Source: Candidatus Methanofastidiosia archaeon (GTDB lineage Archaea > Methanobacteriota_B > Thermococci > Methanofastidiosales > NM3). Taken from it: 9,856 bases of DNA. Below are positions 1-6,681 of the stretch, piece by piece. A program made the translations under genes and the position numbers. Location: assembly GCA_020854925.1 (NCBI GenBank), contig JAHKLV010000167.1:1-9856 (forward strand). The letters are read 5' to 3'. The notes beneath the pieces were generated by a model. It searched no databases. It saw only the letters and a program-made list of their open reading frames with translations, and was not told the DNA's origin. Each line of letters starts with the position of its first letter. Position 1 is the first letter of the stretch.

Positions 1-2
1 AT

Positions 3-464
3 GTACAAAGGGTGTATGGGGGTCAGGCCCATGTCATCGTCCAAGGCCTCGTCAGCATGTTAGAAGAGGCAGGAATCACCGTTCTTTCCAAGGAGGTGGA
101 GGTCCTTCATCCGCCCCCCCGCATGCGTCGATGCCCGCATTGTTCGGAGGTCGTGCCGCTGAAGGAGGACATATGCCCCCTGTGTTGTTACTCCCTTCCT
201 CGCCCTGCCCGAAAAAGGAAGATGACTGCGGTGCTTATCGCATTCTTCGCCGGATTGTTCACCTGGATATATACCTGGCGCAAGGACAAGAAGAAGTTCT
301 TAATAGGCCTTATCCTTTATGTAGTAGGTACCACGGGAGATGCAACTTTTGGGACACGAGGTATGCTCTCGCCTTCCTTTCTTGTCGGTACCGTCATAAC
401 GCTATATGCGTTCGGGCTTGCCCTGTACCGTGACGAGGAGTTTTATCGCAGCTATGGACTTTGA
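3..464 (+). CDS. Membrane protein with zinc ribbon, 5' end cut by window edge
   Basis: The frame is open to the left edge, so the true start is probably outside the window. The first possible in-window start is a GTG at 12, which has no properly spaced ribosome site. Numbered from that GTG (150 residues), residues 1-36 are a soluble segment I do not recognise. A four-cysteine zinc ribbon follows (CPHC at 41-44, CPLC at 55-58). After it come a basic linker (PARKRK) and three hydrophobic segments at about 72-89, 96-107 and 122-138. The stretch WIYTWRKDKKKF between the first two resembles small archaeal and bacterial zinc-ribbon membrane proteins of unknown function. No enzymatic motif is visible. 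The ribbon probably sits in the cytoplasm next to the membrane. The product is a real protein by composition and length; its function is unknown. Confidence 0.6.
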   Translation, partial: VQRVYGGQAHVIVQGLVSMLEEAGITVLSKEVEVLHPPPRMRRCPHCSEVVPLKEDICPLCCYSLPRPARKRKMTAVLIAFFAGLFTWIYTWRKDKKKFLIGLILYVVGTTGDATFGTRGMLSPSFLVGTVITLYAFGLALYRDEEFYRSYGL

Positions 465-603
465 GGCTCACGATTCGACGTGAAGGCATTTTTGACATTG
501 TCTTATCCACCAATTGCCTGAGGGAATCGACCTTGTCCGCTAGGTCTTGGAAGAACGTCGCAAGCTACTTATTTTCTGAGTACAGAATATGAGGGGTGTC
601 TGT

Positions 604-927
604 ATGGTTATAGAAAAGAAGAGGACAGTTCGTACAACCCGTATGACGCATTCAGACGGGGCGGTGCTCATCAGAACACATGTCGACTCGGAGACGGGGC
701 ATAGGCTTGCCGAGATTAAGAAGCATTTGCATCTGGGGACCATGGGCGAAGCCATATCCTTCATCGTTCGGCAGTACGGCGATGACGTGCTTTCCCTTGA
801 TGTTGGAAGCGGCGAGGTGGCTGCAGGGCCTGAAAATGCTCAAAAACTGCCAGGTACTGAACATACTGGAGACGTTATGACCGAGGAGGACATACGTGCG
901 CTGTGCGGATTTGATGACGGCACGTAA
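604..927 (+). CDS. Small ribbon-helix-helix-like protein, function unknown
   Basis: I chose the ATG at 604 (107 residues) over the in-frame ATG at 589 because GAGGGGTG at 591-598 is a good ribosome site five bases before 604, and nothing suitable precedes 589. Residues 19-26 (GAVLIRTH) form a predicted strand. They are followed by helix SETGHRLAEIKKHL (about 29-42), a turn LGT, and helix MGEAISFIVRQYGDDVL (about 47-63). Strand-helix-helix with T/S-x-x-EAI at the second helix is the layout of CopG/MetJ-type DNA-binding proteins, which dimerise through the strand. The tail (64-107) is acidic and low in structure, except for a short helix at 92-102. No toxin-like partner is adjacent, so an antitoxin role is not supported. 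A DNA-binding regulator is the best guess; the family assignment is inference. Confidence 0.55.
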   Translation: MVIEKKRTVRTTRMTHSDGAVLIRTHVDSETGHRLAEIKKHLHLGTMGEAISFIVRQYGDDVLSLDVGSGEVAAGPENAQKLPGTEHTGDVMTEEDIRALCGFDDGT

Positions 928-1020
928 TGAAGGGGGCGTGTATAAGATCGCTCATCCTGCTTTGCCATATGCATCGTTACCTTTATCCATGAGTATACTA
1001 TTTTCTGGTAAGGCGATAGT

Positions 1021-1554
1021 ATGAACATACTTGCACTCATCGGAAGCCCGAGGAAGAACGGAAACACCGTTGCTGTGGTTGATGCCCTCCTTTCGGGTGC
1101 GAAAGATGCGGGTCACGAGACCGACAGTATTATGGTGTACGACAAGAACATTCTGCCATGTATCGACTGTCGTCGATGCCAAAGAGGGCCATTTGCATGT
1201 GGCTTTCATGACGACATGGGGATGCTGTACGAAAAGATTTCTGGTGCCGACGTCCTTGTCATTGGCACGCCACTCTATTGGTATGGCGCAAGCGCCCCCA
1301 TGAAAACGTGCATCGACCGATTCAGGCCGTACGTCTCCTCTCGGGAACTCGAGGGAAAAGGTGCCATTGTGATTGTACCTTCCGAGGAGGGGCCTTCCGC
1401 TTGTGATCCCCTGATGCACATGTTCCGGCTTTCATTCCAGTATCTTGGGGTGCAGCTTTTAGATTCCCTTCTTATCAAGGCATATGACCGTGACGATGCC
1501 AGACAATCTCCCGGGATACTAGAACGGGCCTATGCTCTAGGTGCTGAATTGTAA
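1021..1554 (+). CDS. NADPH-dependent FMN reductase / iron-sulfur flavoprotein family
   Basis: This 177-residue protein has the flavodoxin-like fold of the NADPH-dependent FMN reductase family. GSPRKNGNT at 8-16 is the FMN phosphate loop after the first strand. GTPLYWYGASAPMK at 82-95 is the conserved isoalloxazine-binding loop. Four clustered cysteines lie at C47, C50, C53 and C60 (spacing C-x2-C-x2-C-x6-C), followed by HDDM. This matches the compact cysteine motif of archaeal iron-sulfur flavoproteins (Isf), which hold a 4Fe-4S cluster beside FMN and pass electrons from ferredoxin to O2 or H2O2. Some related flavoproteins keep similar cysteines without a cluster, so cluster binding is inferred. 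The length is normal for the family. The ATG at 1021 begins exactly at the conserved first strand (MNILALIGSP). The upstream gap is 93 bases, so it is probably transcribed on its own. Confidence 0.85.
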   Translation: MNILALIGSPRKNGNTVAVVDALLSGAKDAGHETDSIMVYDKNILPCIDCRRCQRGPFACGFHDDMGMLYEKISGADVLVIGTPLYWYGASAPMKTCIDRFRPYVSSRELEGKGAIVIVPSEEGPSACDPLMHMFRLSFQYLGVQLLDSLLIKAYDRDDARQSPGILERAYALGAEL

Positions 1555-1600
1555 CTTTGGGGGAGGACATGCATTGGTCGTTCCTCTAGATGATATAATT

Positions 1601-1635
1601 GTATATTATATAAAAATGGTAATATTACTGAAGAA
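1601..1635 (+). repeat. Short TATA-containing repeat, copy A
   Basis: A GTATAT/TATATAA run leads into TAAAAATGGTAA (1611-1622), followed by CTGAAGAA (1628-1635). The 25-base unit 1611-1635 matches copy B at 4113-4137 at 22 of 25 positions, and both copies are preceded by the same kind of TATA run. It lies in the 248-base AT-rich spacer 1555-1802, which otherwise shows no gene. A small transcript or a dispersed element are both possible; the sequence does not decide. Confidence 0.5.
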
Positions 1636-1771
1636 TTGTATGTAAAAATGACGGCGAAGTGAAGTCTTGATTTTCTTTTCCGTCTTTCCTTGCACAAAAT
1701 TGCATTTGCAGTGGAAACGAACCTTTTTGGTCATTATGATGCCTTTCTTATTTGCCCATACTCAGCATCGT

Positions 1772-1802
1772 TTCTTTCAAAGTAATAAAAAAATAGAAAG
1801 AA
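1772..1802 (-). terminator. Probable terminator of the PKD-protein gene
   Basis: Read on the minus strand, the stop codon is followed at once by a run of seven T within TATTTTTTTATTA (1784-1795), the usual oligo-T archaeal termination signal. The flanking TTCTTTC (1772-1778) and GAAAGAA (1796-1802) are exact reverse complements with a 17-base loop; the large loop makes the hairpin itself doubtful. The T-run is the stronger evidence. Confidence 0.4.
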
Positions 1803-3443
1803 CTACAGCATAGACTGCACTTCTTCCAGTACCCGTATCGCCGACTGCAGCGCGCTGGTCGTGCGCATCACATCGCTTGGCGATACGGCCTCTCGCATAA
1901 AATCTCCCGCCTCGTCGAGAAGCGTGCAGACCTCATCCGAAACGCCTTCTGAAAGAGAGAGCGCAATTGATGCCTGCAGTTCGCTTGCGTATGCAATCTT
2001 GTTTAGCAGAAACAGAGAGAAATACGTGGAAGTGTCCTGCACTTCGACAGTGACGCCCTTTTGTTGCGTGTCCTGCGCATCTTTATTGTCCGTTACGCGA
2101 AGCGTTACTAAATGTGTTCCTGCGACCAAGTATGCATGTGTCGCATTTTCTCCCTCCGCATCGTAGGTGCCGTCGCTTTCCCAGTCCCACTCGTATCTGA
2201 CAATCGTTCCGTCCGTATCAGTGGAAGACGATGCGTCAAACGATACAGATATGCCTATTGACGGCTGTTGGGGGGAATGCGTGAACGTAGCCACCGGCGG
2301 AATGTTTGGGGATACAAAGATATCCTTTTTCTCCGTATCCTTCGCACCCTGGTTATCAGTTACACGAAGCGTTACAGAATGCGTGCCGCCAGTCGTAAAC
2401 GTGTGCGTCTGTGTCACACCGGTGGCATCGTAGGTGCCGTCGCTTTCCCAGTCCCACTCATACGTTGATATGGTCCCGTCGGGAACAGATGATGCAGAAG
2501 CATCGAACGTCACAGCATCGCCAATGCATGGAGCGAAGGGGGTGTACGTGTATGACGCTTCTGGGGGATCAGGCGGGTTGAGGTCATACGCTACGATAAG
2601 GTTAGGGCTTTGCTGGATATCGGCAAGCAACACGGCCGTTGTGCCGGTATGATACGAGGCGGCGCCCCCTGCCACGCCCGAATCAAACCCAGTCACTGTG
2701 GTGCAATCTATAGTAACGCCGGTGAGGGTCTTTGTGGCAATGTCAAATTGGTGCAGCTTGGCAGATCCGTCCTGATCAAAAAGCCACAGGTATGGACCTC
2801 CGGCACTCCAGGGATCGTATGCGCTCCCCGCGATGCTCGTAATCCCGATGGCAGGTATGGCCGAATAAATCTCGCCCCCATCCATTTTTATTGCCCCTAA
2901 TGAATCCCAGCCACCAATCCAGAATCCCCCATTTCCTTCATCCAATGTCGGATCGTAGGAGATGTGCCTGATACCACTTATTCCGTTGCACCCCGCAGTT
3001 ATGGTTCCAACATTTGTTTCATTTGCGATATCCATCTTGTATATTGTCATTGTGTTGTTAGAACCGTAGAAGTAAGTTCCGTCATAAGCCATGTCACGGA
3101 TGTTGGATACTCCGGTTATAGACAATTGTTGGATAAACGTGCCATCCATTGAGAATTGATGGAATACCTGGGGTGAAGCATTCCAAGCACTGGTATATAT
3201 GTGCGTTCCATCTGTTTCAACCCCATAAAACCCCGCCTCAGTATCATTAAATTGATACAAAATATCGAAACTCGTGCTCGAACGGATCGTGGTAGAAGCC
3301 TGACCAGCCACCACTTCAGCAGCAGATAAATCTACGTCGCCCTGGCCTGTTGCTCCCGCATATGCACACGTACATCCAAGTAGGCACAATCCTATGAGCA
3401 GCGTTGGTACATATTTGAAAAATAAAGATAATCCAGAATACAA
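1803..3443 (-). CDS. Secreted protein with two PKD domains
   Basis: This is a 546-residue protein from a TTG start at 3443. No in-frame ATG precedes the signal sequence, and AGAAGGGGGAT (3449-3459) is a plausible ribosome site. Residues 1-30 are a signal peptide: a short N-region with K10, a hydrophobic core about 11-26 and an AYA-GA cleavage site near 29/30. Residues about 55-290 contain repeating DGTxxY/W and YDPT-like units (DGTHIYTS, DGTYFYGS, GGFWIGGWDSLG), suggesting a beta-propeller-like fold. Two PKD domains follow at about 296-377 and 384-467, each with FDASxS, YEWDWESDGTYDA and VTLRVTDN. The last 75 residues are helical. No C-terminal membrane or PGF-CTERM-type anchor is visible, so it is probably released or bound non-covalently to the cell surface. 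PKD domains usually mediate surface protein interactions in methanogens. It stands alone between two AT-rich spacers. A catalytic role is not supported. Confidence 0.85.
   Translation of the reverse strand: MYSGLSLFFKYVPTLLIGLCLLGCTCAYAGATGQGDVDLSAAEVVAGQASTTIRSSTSFDILYQFNDTEAGFYGVETDGTHIYTSAWNASPQVFHQFSMDGTFIQQLSITGVSNIRDMAYDGTYFYGSNNTMTIYKMDIANETNVGTITAGCNGISGIRHISYDPTLDEGNGGFWIGGWDSLGAIKMDGGEIYSAIPAIGITSIAGSAYDPWSAGGPYLWLFDQDGSAKLHQFDIATKTLTGVTIDCTTVTGFDSGVAGGAASYHTGTTAVLLADIQQSPNLIVAYDLNPPDPPEASYTYTPFAPCIGDAVTFDASASSVPDGTISTYEWDWESDGTYDATGVTQTHTFTTGGTHSVTLRVTDNQGAKDTEKKDIFVSPNIPPVATFTHSPQQPSIGISVSFDASSSTDTDGTIVRYEWDWESDGTYDAEGENATHAYLVAGTHLVTLRVTDNKDAQDTQQKGVTVEVQDTSTYFSLFLLNKIAYASELQASIALSLSEGVSDEVCTLLDEAGDFMREAVSPSDVMRTTSALQSAIRVLEEVQSML
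2158..2459 (-). repeat. 35-bp exact direct repeat inside the PKD domains
   Basis: Positions 2158-2192 and 2425-2459 are identical over 35 bases, 267 bases (89 codons) apart and in the same frame. They encode the matching EWDWESDGTYDA stretch of the two PKD domains. Flanking positions of the repeat units are more diverged (for example the segments encoding VTLRVTDN). This fits tandem domain duplication with later recombination or conversion limited to this stretch. Confidence 0.9.
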
Positions 3444-3479
3444 TTACTATCCCCCTTCTATTATTACATAAAAAAATGT

Positions 3480-3495
3480 ATAATATATAAATATT
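3480..3495 (-). promoter_or_regulatory. TATA promoter of the PKD-protein gene
   Basis: On the minus strand ATTTATATATTATA (3480-3492) matches the archaeal TATA box. Its centre near 3488 predicts a transcript start around 3462, leaving about 20 untranslated bases that contain the AGAAGGGGGAT ribosome site before the TTG start. Confidence 0.6.
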
Positions 3496-3876
3496 ACCCA
3501 TGATTCCTTTCACATATCCCAGACAGTGTATAGCATTGTTATGATGGAATTGATGAGATAATTAATCAGCCCATTGTGGAAGTCATATGGGGGTGTTGAT
3601 CGTATCAATTCGAATGAGCATCATAATAATCGCGAGAACGGTAACACCCTTCCTCATATGGCCAAGGAGGGTTGCATACTATATAATCCCTGTCTCGGAC
3701 GGTATACCTATCACCACTGCATATCCTCTTCCCAAATGAGTAAAGCGATCATGGCCCTTCTTATTCCAATGCGTAGCACAGTGGCGTCGTTGCTGTCGCG
3801 AACACGTAACGGCCGCCTATGGGCACGGGACAACTGAAGCTTTGCTTTGCCAGTTAACGTATTACAACGTACCCAT

Positions 3877-3993
3877 ATGAGACTGAAATACTCGTTGCAC
3901 GATGATTCAATTAAGGTACATTTCTACTGGGAAGTTGCACGTTTTCAATCTATCGATGTACTTGAGGAGGTCAACAGCAAAATGATTTCATAA
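3877..3993 (+). CDS. Possible small ORF or gene remnant (38 codons)
   Basis: This reads from ATG to TAA as MRLKYSLHDDSIKVHFYW followed by an acidic helical tail (VLEEVNSKM). The alternating hydrophobic pattern looks protein-like, and the frame stays open upstream to a TGA at 3835. There is no Shine-Dalgarno sequence before the ATG and no clear promoter at the right distance, so it may be the tail of a decayed gene or chance. I do not recognise it. Confidence 0.15.
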   Translation: MRLKYSLHDDSIKVHFYWEVARFQSIDVLEEVNSKMIS

Positions 3994-4102
3994 ATAATAA
4001 TTACTTTTCCATGTGGTATTATAACACACTTATTATTGGAGTGGCAGCATTTCTTGCAATAAGGCTTTTTCTTAAGAAATGTATATCATTTATTTTATTA
4101 TC

Positions 4103-4137
4103 GTATATATTATAAAAATGGTAACTTTCCTGAAGAA
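4103..4137 (+). repeat. Short TATA-containing repeat, copy B
   Basis: GTATATATTATAAAAATGG leads into TAACTTTCCTGAAGAA. It is the second copy of the unit at 1601-1635 (22 of 25 bases over 4113-4137). Within it ACTTTC (4124-4129) and GAAAGT (4135-4140) can pair around a five-base loop, which copy A does not preserve well. It points towards the end of the CBS operon, so a transcript from it would run antisense into the operon's terminator. Confidence 0.5.
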
Positions 4138-4145
4138 AGTAATGA

Positions 4146-4177
4146 AAAACAAAAAAGAGAGGTGCGTTTACGCACCT
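4146..4177 (-). terminator. Terminator of the CBS operon
   Basis: On the minus strand the perfect inverted repeat AGGTGCG-TAAA-CGCACCT (4160-4177) is followed by CTCTTTTTTGTTTTT. This is a 7-base-pair stem with a four-base loop and a T-rich tail, and the stem overlaps the TAG stop codon of the last CBS gene. The fit to a hairpin plus oligo-T terminator is good. Confidence 0.75.
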
Positions 4178-4952
4178 ACTCCATGGCGTTGACTATCTCA
4201 TCTTTCGAGATAATGCCGACGATATGATCGTCATAGTTAAGCACCGGCATGGACGAGAAGTTGTCTGCTACCATAGCGGCCTTGACGTCGTTAAGGCTGT
4301 CCTCGAGCTTGGCCGTCCTGATGTCCCTGGTCATGATGAGGTCCACGGTGAAGTCCTTGAGCCTGCTCTCCATGTATTTTCCCGGCGTCTTTTCCCTAAA
4401 CTCGTTGAGGCCAAACACGATGTCCTGGATGGTGACAAGGCCTAAGAGCTCACCTGACTCCCACACCGGGAGCGAGTGGAGGTTGTTGTCAAGGAGCACA
4501 CGGCGTGCGTGCACCACACGGTCTTCGGGGCGCAGTATGAAGAACTTCGCCTCCATGTTCTCCGAAACGTAGCCAGGCGCCGCAAAGTGCCGGAGCATGT
4601 CGGTCTTCGTGATGATGCGAAGCGGGTCGTCGAGCACGGGAAGACCGGAAAACTGCTCCGTTTGAAATAGGTGGAGCACCTCGTCCATGGGTGTGTTGGC
4701 ATCAACACACACCGGCTCCGACGTCATGCATGACGAGACGTGAAACGAGGACGTCCTGAAGTTGAGGCTTCGGGAGGAGCCGATTTTTTCCACAATGTCG
4801 CGCTCCGTGATGATACCCACGAGCTCTCCGTCCTCGGTGACGGGGAGGCGCGCGATGTTGTGCTTTTCCATCATTTCTATGGCATAGGACAGGCGCCTGT
4901 CCTTGTCTATGGTCACGGCCTTTGGTGCGATGTCTTTGAGCTCTCCTTTCAC
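4176..4952 (-). CDS. Four-CBS-domain protein (last gene of CBS operon)
   Basis: This 258-residue protein is built from four CBS domains at about 5-57, 70-122, 133-183 and 200-257, with no other domain. CBS domains pair into Bateman modules that commonly bind AMP, ADP, ATP or S-adenosylmethionine. The ribose-binding motif G-h-h-T/S-x-x-D is intact in domain 1 (GIITERD, 46-52) and domain 3 (GLVTIQD, 171-177). It lacks the glycine in domain 2 (RIITKTD, 112-118) and is altered in domain 4 (GIISKDE, 246-252). The start is GTG at 4952, overlapping the upstream TGA by four bases (GTGA), with AGGAGGGAT (4957-4965) as a strong ribosome site, so it is translationally coupled. No membrane segments are present; a cytoplasmic ligand sensor is inferred. 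The partner it regulates is not visible in the sequence. Confidence 0.9.
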   Translation of the reverse strand: MKGELKDIAPKAVTIDKDRRLSYAIEMMEKHNIARLPVTEDGELVGIITERDIVEKIGSSRSLNFRTSSFHVSSCMTSEPVCVDANTPMDEVLHLFQTEQFSGLPVLDDPLRIITKTDMLRHFAAPGYVSENMEAKFFILRPEDRVVHARRVLLDNNLHSLPVWESGELLGLVTIQDIVFGLNEFREKTPGKYMESRLKDFTVDLIMTRDIRTAKLEDSLNDVKAAMVADNFSSMPVLNYDDHIVGIISKDEIVNAME

Positions 4953-5863
4953 TCGTATCCCTCCTGAACGATGGTATGTAAGATGTCGCGCTCCGTGATG
5001 ACGCCCACGAGCTTTGAGCCTTCCATGACAGGGAGAAACCCGATGGCGCTCTGGCGCATGCGGTCCACTGCCATGCCGAGGTCGTCGTCCGGCCCGATGG
5101 TAACGGGGTCGCGCTTCACGATGTCTGACACGCGGATGGAAAAGGCGTCCTCTACATTGTGCGTCTTCATGCGCTCGAGCATCTGTGAAGACCCGAAGTA
5201 TTCGATGATGTCAAAGGTGGAGACCACCCCTATAAGCTCGCCATCAGATACTACGGGCAGGCGGCGCCGGTAGTTCATAATCATCATGCGGGCCGTATCC
5301 TTGATGGTGGTCCCCGGCGTGAGGGCGATGACATGCGATGTCATGGCGTCCCGTACGGGTATGCCGGACCAGACGCCGGCGATGTTGTAGACAAAGTCCT
5401 CCTCCTCAACCATGCCCACCACGTGGTCATACTTGTCAAGGATGGGGAACCCGCCCACATCCTGTTCCATGAGCATGGAAAGCGTCTTCCCAACGGAGTA
5501 CGTGTCTTTGATGGAGATGACGGTGGGGTCCATGATGAGACGGACGGATTCGTTGATGGCCGCAAGGAAGTTGCCCTTGTGGCGTTGAGTGATAATCTGT
5601 GCCTTGTCGCCACCCCCGAGGAAGTCGATGATGTCCCTGCTCGTGACGATGCCCTGGATGAGCTTCGTTCCCGGTTGCACAATGGGGAGGCGGCGCACCT
5701 GGTAATCCACCATGGTCTCGGCGGCGCTCTTGATGGTGATGGACGGCGGAAGCGTCACGATGTTCCTTCGGGCAATTTTGAGAATCTCCCGTTCCCGTTC
5801 TGCCTTGCGCGACCCGAATTCCACAGGTCCCCTGTCTCGTTTTCCGTAGCTGTAGTCTCTCAT
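4949..5863 (-). CDS. Four-CBS-domain protein with basic N-terminal extension
   Basis: This 304-residue protein has a charged N-terminal tail of about 27 residues (MRDYSYGKRDRG, then RKAEREREI). Four CBS domains follow at about 29-84, 104-163, 170-225 and 245-300. Nucleotide-contact motifs are GIVTSRD (71-77), GVVSTFD (212-218) and GVITERD (287-293). Domain 2 has GMVEEED (150-156), where the T/S is replaced by acid, so that site is probably empty or different. The basic-acidic tail could contact nucleic acid or a partner protein, but nothing shows which. The ATG at 5863 overlaps the previous stop by four bases (ATGA), with GGAGG at 5871-5875. It is the third gene of the operon. It is not an IMP dehydrogenase: no catalytic barrel or cysteine loop is present. 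Confidence 0.9.
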   Translation of the reverse strand: MRDYSYGKRDRGPVEFGSRKAEREREILKIARRNIVTLPPSITIKSAAETMVDYQVRRLPIVQPGTKLIQGIVTSRDIIDFLGGGDKAQIITQRHKGNFLAAINESVRLIMDPTVISIKDTYSVGKTLSMLMEQDVGGFPILDKYDHVVGMVEEEDFVYNIAGVWSGIPVRDAMTSHVIALTPGTTIKDTARMMIMNYRRRLPVVSDGELIGVVSTFDIIEYFGSSQMLERMKTHNVEDAFSIRVSDIVKRDPVTIGPDDDLGMAVDRMRQSAIGFLPVMEGSKLVGVITERDILHTIVQEGYE

Positions 5864-6654
5864 GGTGTGTCCTCCAAAAGCAGTCTGAGCACATCCATTT
5901 TCCCCACGATGCCGATGAGCTCGTACCCTTCGTTCACGATGGGGATGCGGGATATGTCGTTTTGTATCATTTTTTCCACAAAGGTGGATACCGTGTCGGA
6001 CGGCGTAAGAACGATGGGCGTCCTGTTCATGACCTTCTCTATCTTTGGTGGATTGGTCCGTCCCTTGCCTGCATCGAGCGCCGGGCGCATGGATCCTGCG
6101 TTGAGCAGGTCCTTTTTGGAAACATACCCCACAAGCTTGTTAAATCGGTCGTTTCGCGACGAGGCGACGGTGATGACGGGTACACCACTGTACTGGATCT
6201 CTTCCATGGTGTTCCACAGCTTCACGATGGAGTCGTCGGCGTCGAGCATGATGGGGTACGGGCGCATGACGTCGCCGAGGCGCATCTTGGCCACGCGCTC
6301 GTTCTCGAGCGTCATGATGACGAGGATGTTTGACATGCCCACATAGCCCACGGGCACCTGATCCTCGAACACGGGGATGATGTACGTGTTGTACTTGAGC
6401 AGCTTTTGCGCCACGTGCTCGATGGTATCATCCGGTGTCGTTTCATACAGCGGGTGCTTGGCGATGTCTTGGGCTGTTAGGGTCGTCTTGCTCCCCGTAA
6501 TCTGCAGCCCCGTGGTCCGGTCGATAAGGCCGCGGAACTTGTTATCCTTCATGACAAAAAGCACCTTGTGCTTGCGAAGAAGCTGGCGTGTCTTTGTCGC
6601 CAGGTCGTTGCCGTCGACAAAGACAGCCGGTTTTACAATACCTCGTATTTTCAT
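5860..6654 (-). CDS. Four-CBS-domain protein, divergent ligand motifs
   Basis: This 264-residue protein has CBS domains at about 1-57, 60-116, 124-187 and 204-260. It is the most diverged of the set. Domain 1 has no recognisable T-x-x-D motif (GLIDRTT at 42-48). Domain 2 has GYVGMSN (103-109) and domain 4 has GIVGKMD (248-254), both with glycine in place of T/S. Only domain 3 (GYVSKKD, 176-182) looks standard. An inserted loop of about 16 residues rich in G, P and K lies between domains 3 and 4. It may bind fewer nucleotides and act as a structural or regulatory partner of its neighbours; that is inference. The ATG at 6654 has GAGGT at 6661-6665, six bases away. The gap to the upstream gene is 27 bases, and the 3' end overlaps the next gene by four bases. 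Confidence 0.88.
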   Translation of the reverse strand: MKIRGIVKPAVFVDGNDLATKTRQLLRKHKVLFVMKDNKFRGLIDRTTGLQITGSKTTLTAQDIAKHPLYETTPDDTIEHVAQKLLKYNTYIIPVFEDQVPVGYVGMSNILVIMTLENERVAKMRLGDVMRPYPIMLDADDSIVKLWNTMEEIQYSGVPVITVASSRNDRFNKLVGYVSKKDLLNAGSMRPALDAGKGRTNPPKIEKVMNRTPIVLTPSDTVSTFVEKMIQNDISRIPIVNEGYELIGIVGKMDVLRLLLEDTP

Positions 6655-6681
6655 ATCCTTACCTCATATTAGAAGGAGGTA

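Larger units (their letters stand above)
3444..4175. other. 730-base spacer without a confident gene
   Basis: This AT-rich stretch separates the accessory genes from the CBS operon. It begins with the promoter of the PKD gene and ends with the CBS terminator. I see three short frames, none convincing. One runs 3587-3739 on the plus strand, with 50 codons and a very hydrophobic start (MGVLIVSIRMSIIIIA). One at 3877-3993 has 38 codons (begins MRLKYSLHDDSIKV, ends at TAA) and no ribosome site. An 87-codon frame at 3574-3837 ends in a TGA and lies in the same frame as the 38-codon one, but has no domain I recognise. A degraded gene is possible. There is also a perfect 12-base palindrome TTTCTTAAGAAA (4068-4079) and repeat copy B. 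No tRNA, CRISPR or insertion-sequence ends were seen. Confidence 0.4.

Noticed and set aside
131..433. 100-codon open frame overlapping the zinc-ribbon membrane protein
   Set aside because: The other frame has a paired CxxC ribbon and membrane segments. This one has scattered Cys and Arg without pattern.
465..588. Protein-like reading in the spacer (frame ending in SEYRI before a TGA near 590)
   Set aside because: It has no start codon with a ribosome site in the spacer and only about 40 codons; it is indistinguishable from chance or an old remnant.
952..1419. 155-codon open frame on the minus strand opposite the flavoprotein gene
   Set aside because: It overlaps a gene with a clear FMN-binding loop and cysteine motif, and it shows no domain of its own.
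604..1554. Toxin-antitoxin pair formed by the ribbon-helix-helix protein and its neighbour
   Set aside because: The neighbour is a flavoprotein 93 bases away, not a small toxin, and the genes are not coupled.
3574..3837. 87-codon plus-strand frame in the large spacer
   Set aside because: It has no ribosome site and no domain, and its composition is rich in Asn, Ser and Arg. Overlapping frames are equally plausible, so it is only described in the spacer entry.
5333..6346. 337-codon open frame on the plus strand
   Set aside because: It lies fully opposite two clear CBS genes with good ribosome sites and motifs. Its translation is low-complexity (His/Val/Asp/Gly, then Ser/Thr/Met) with no domain, as expected of an antisense shadow.
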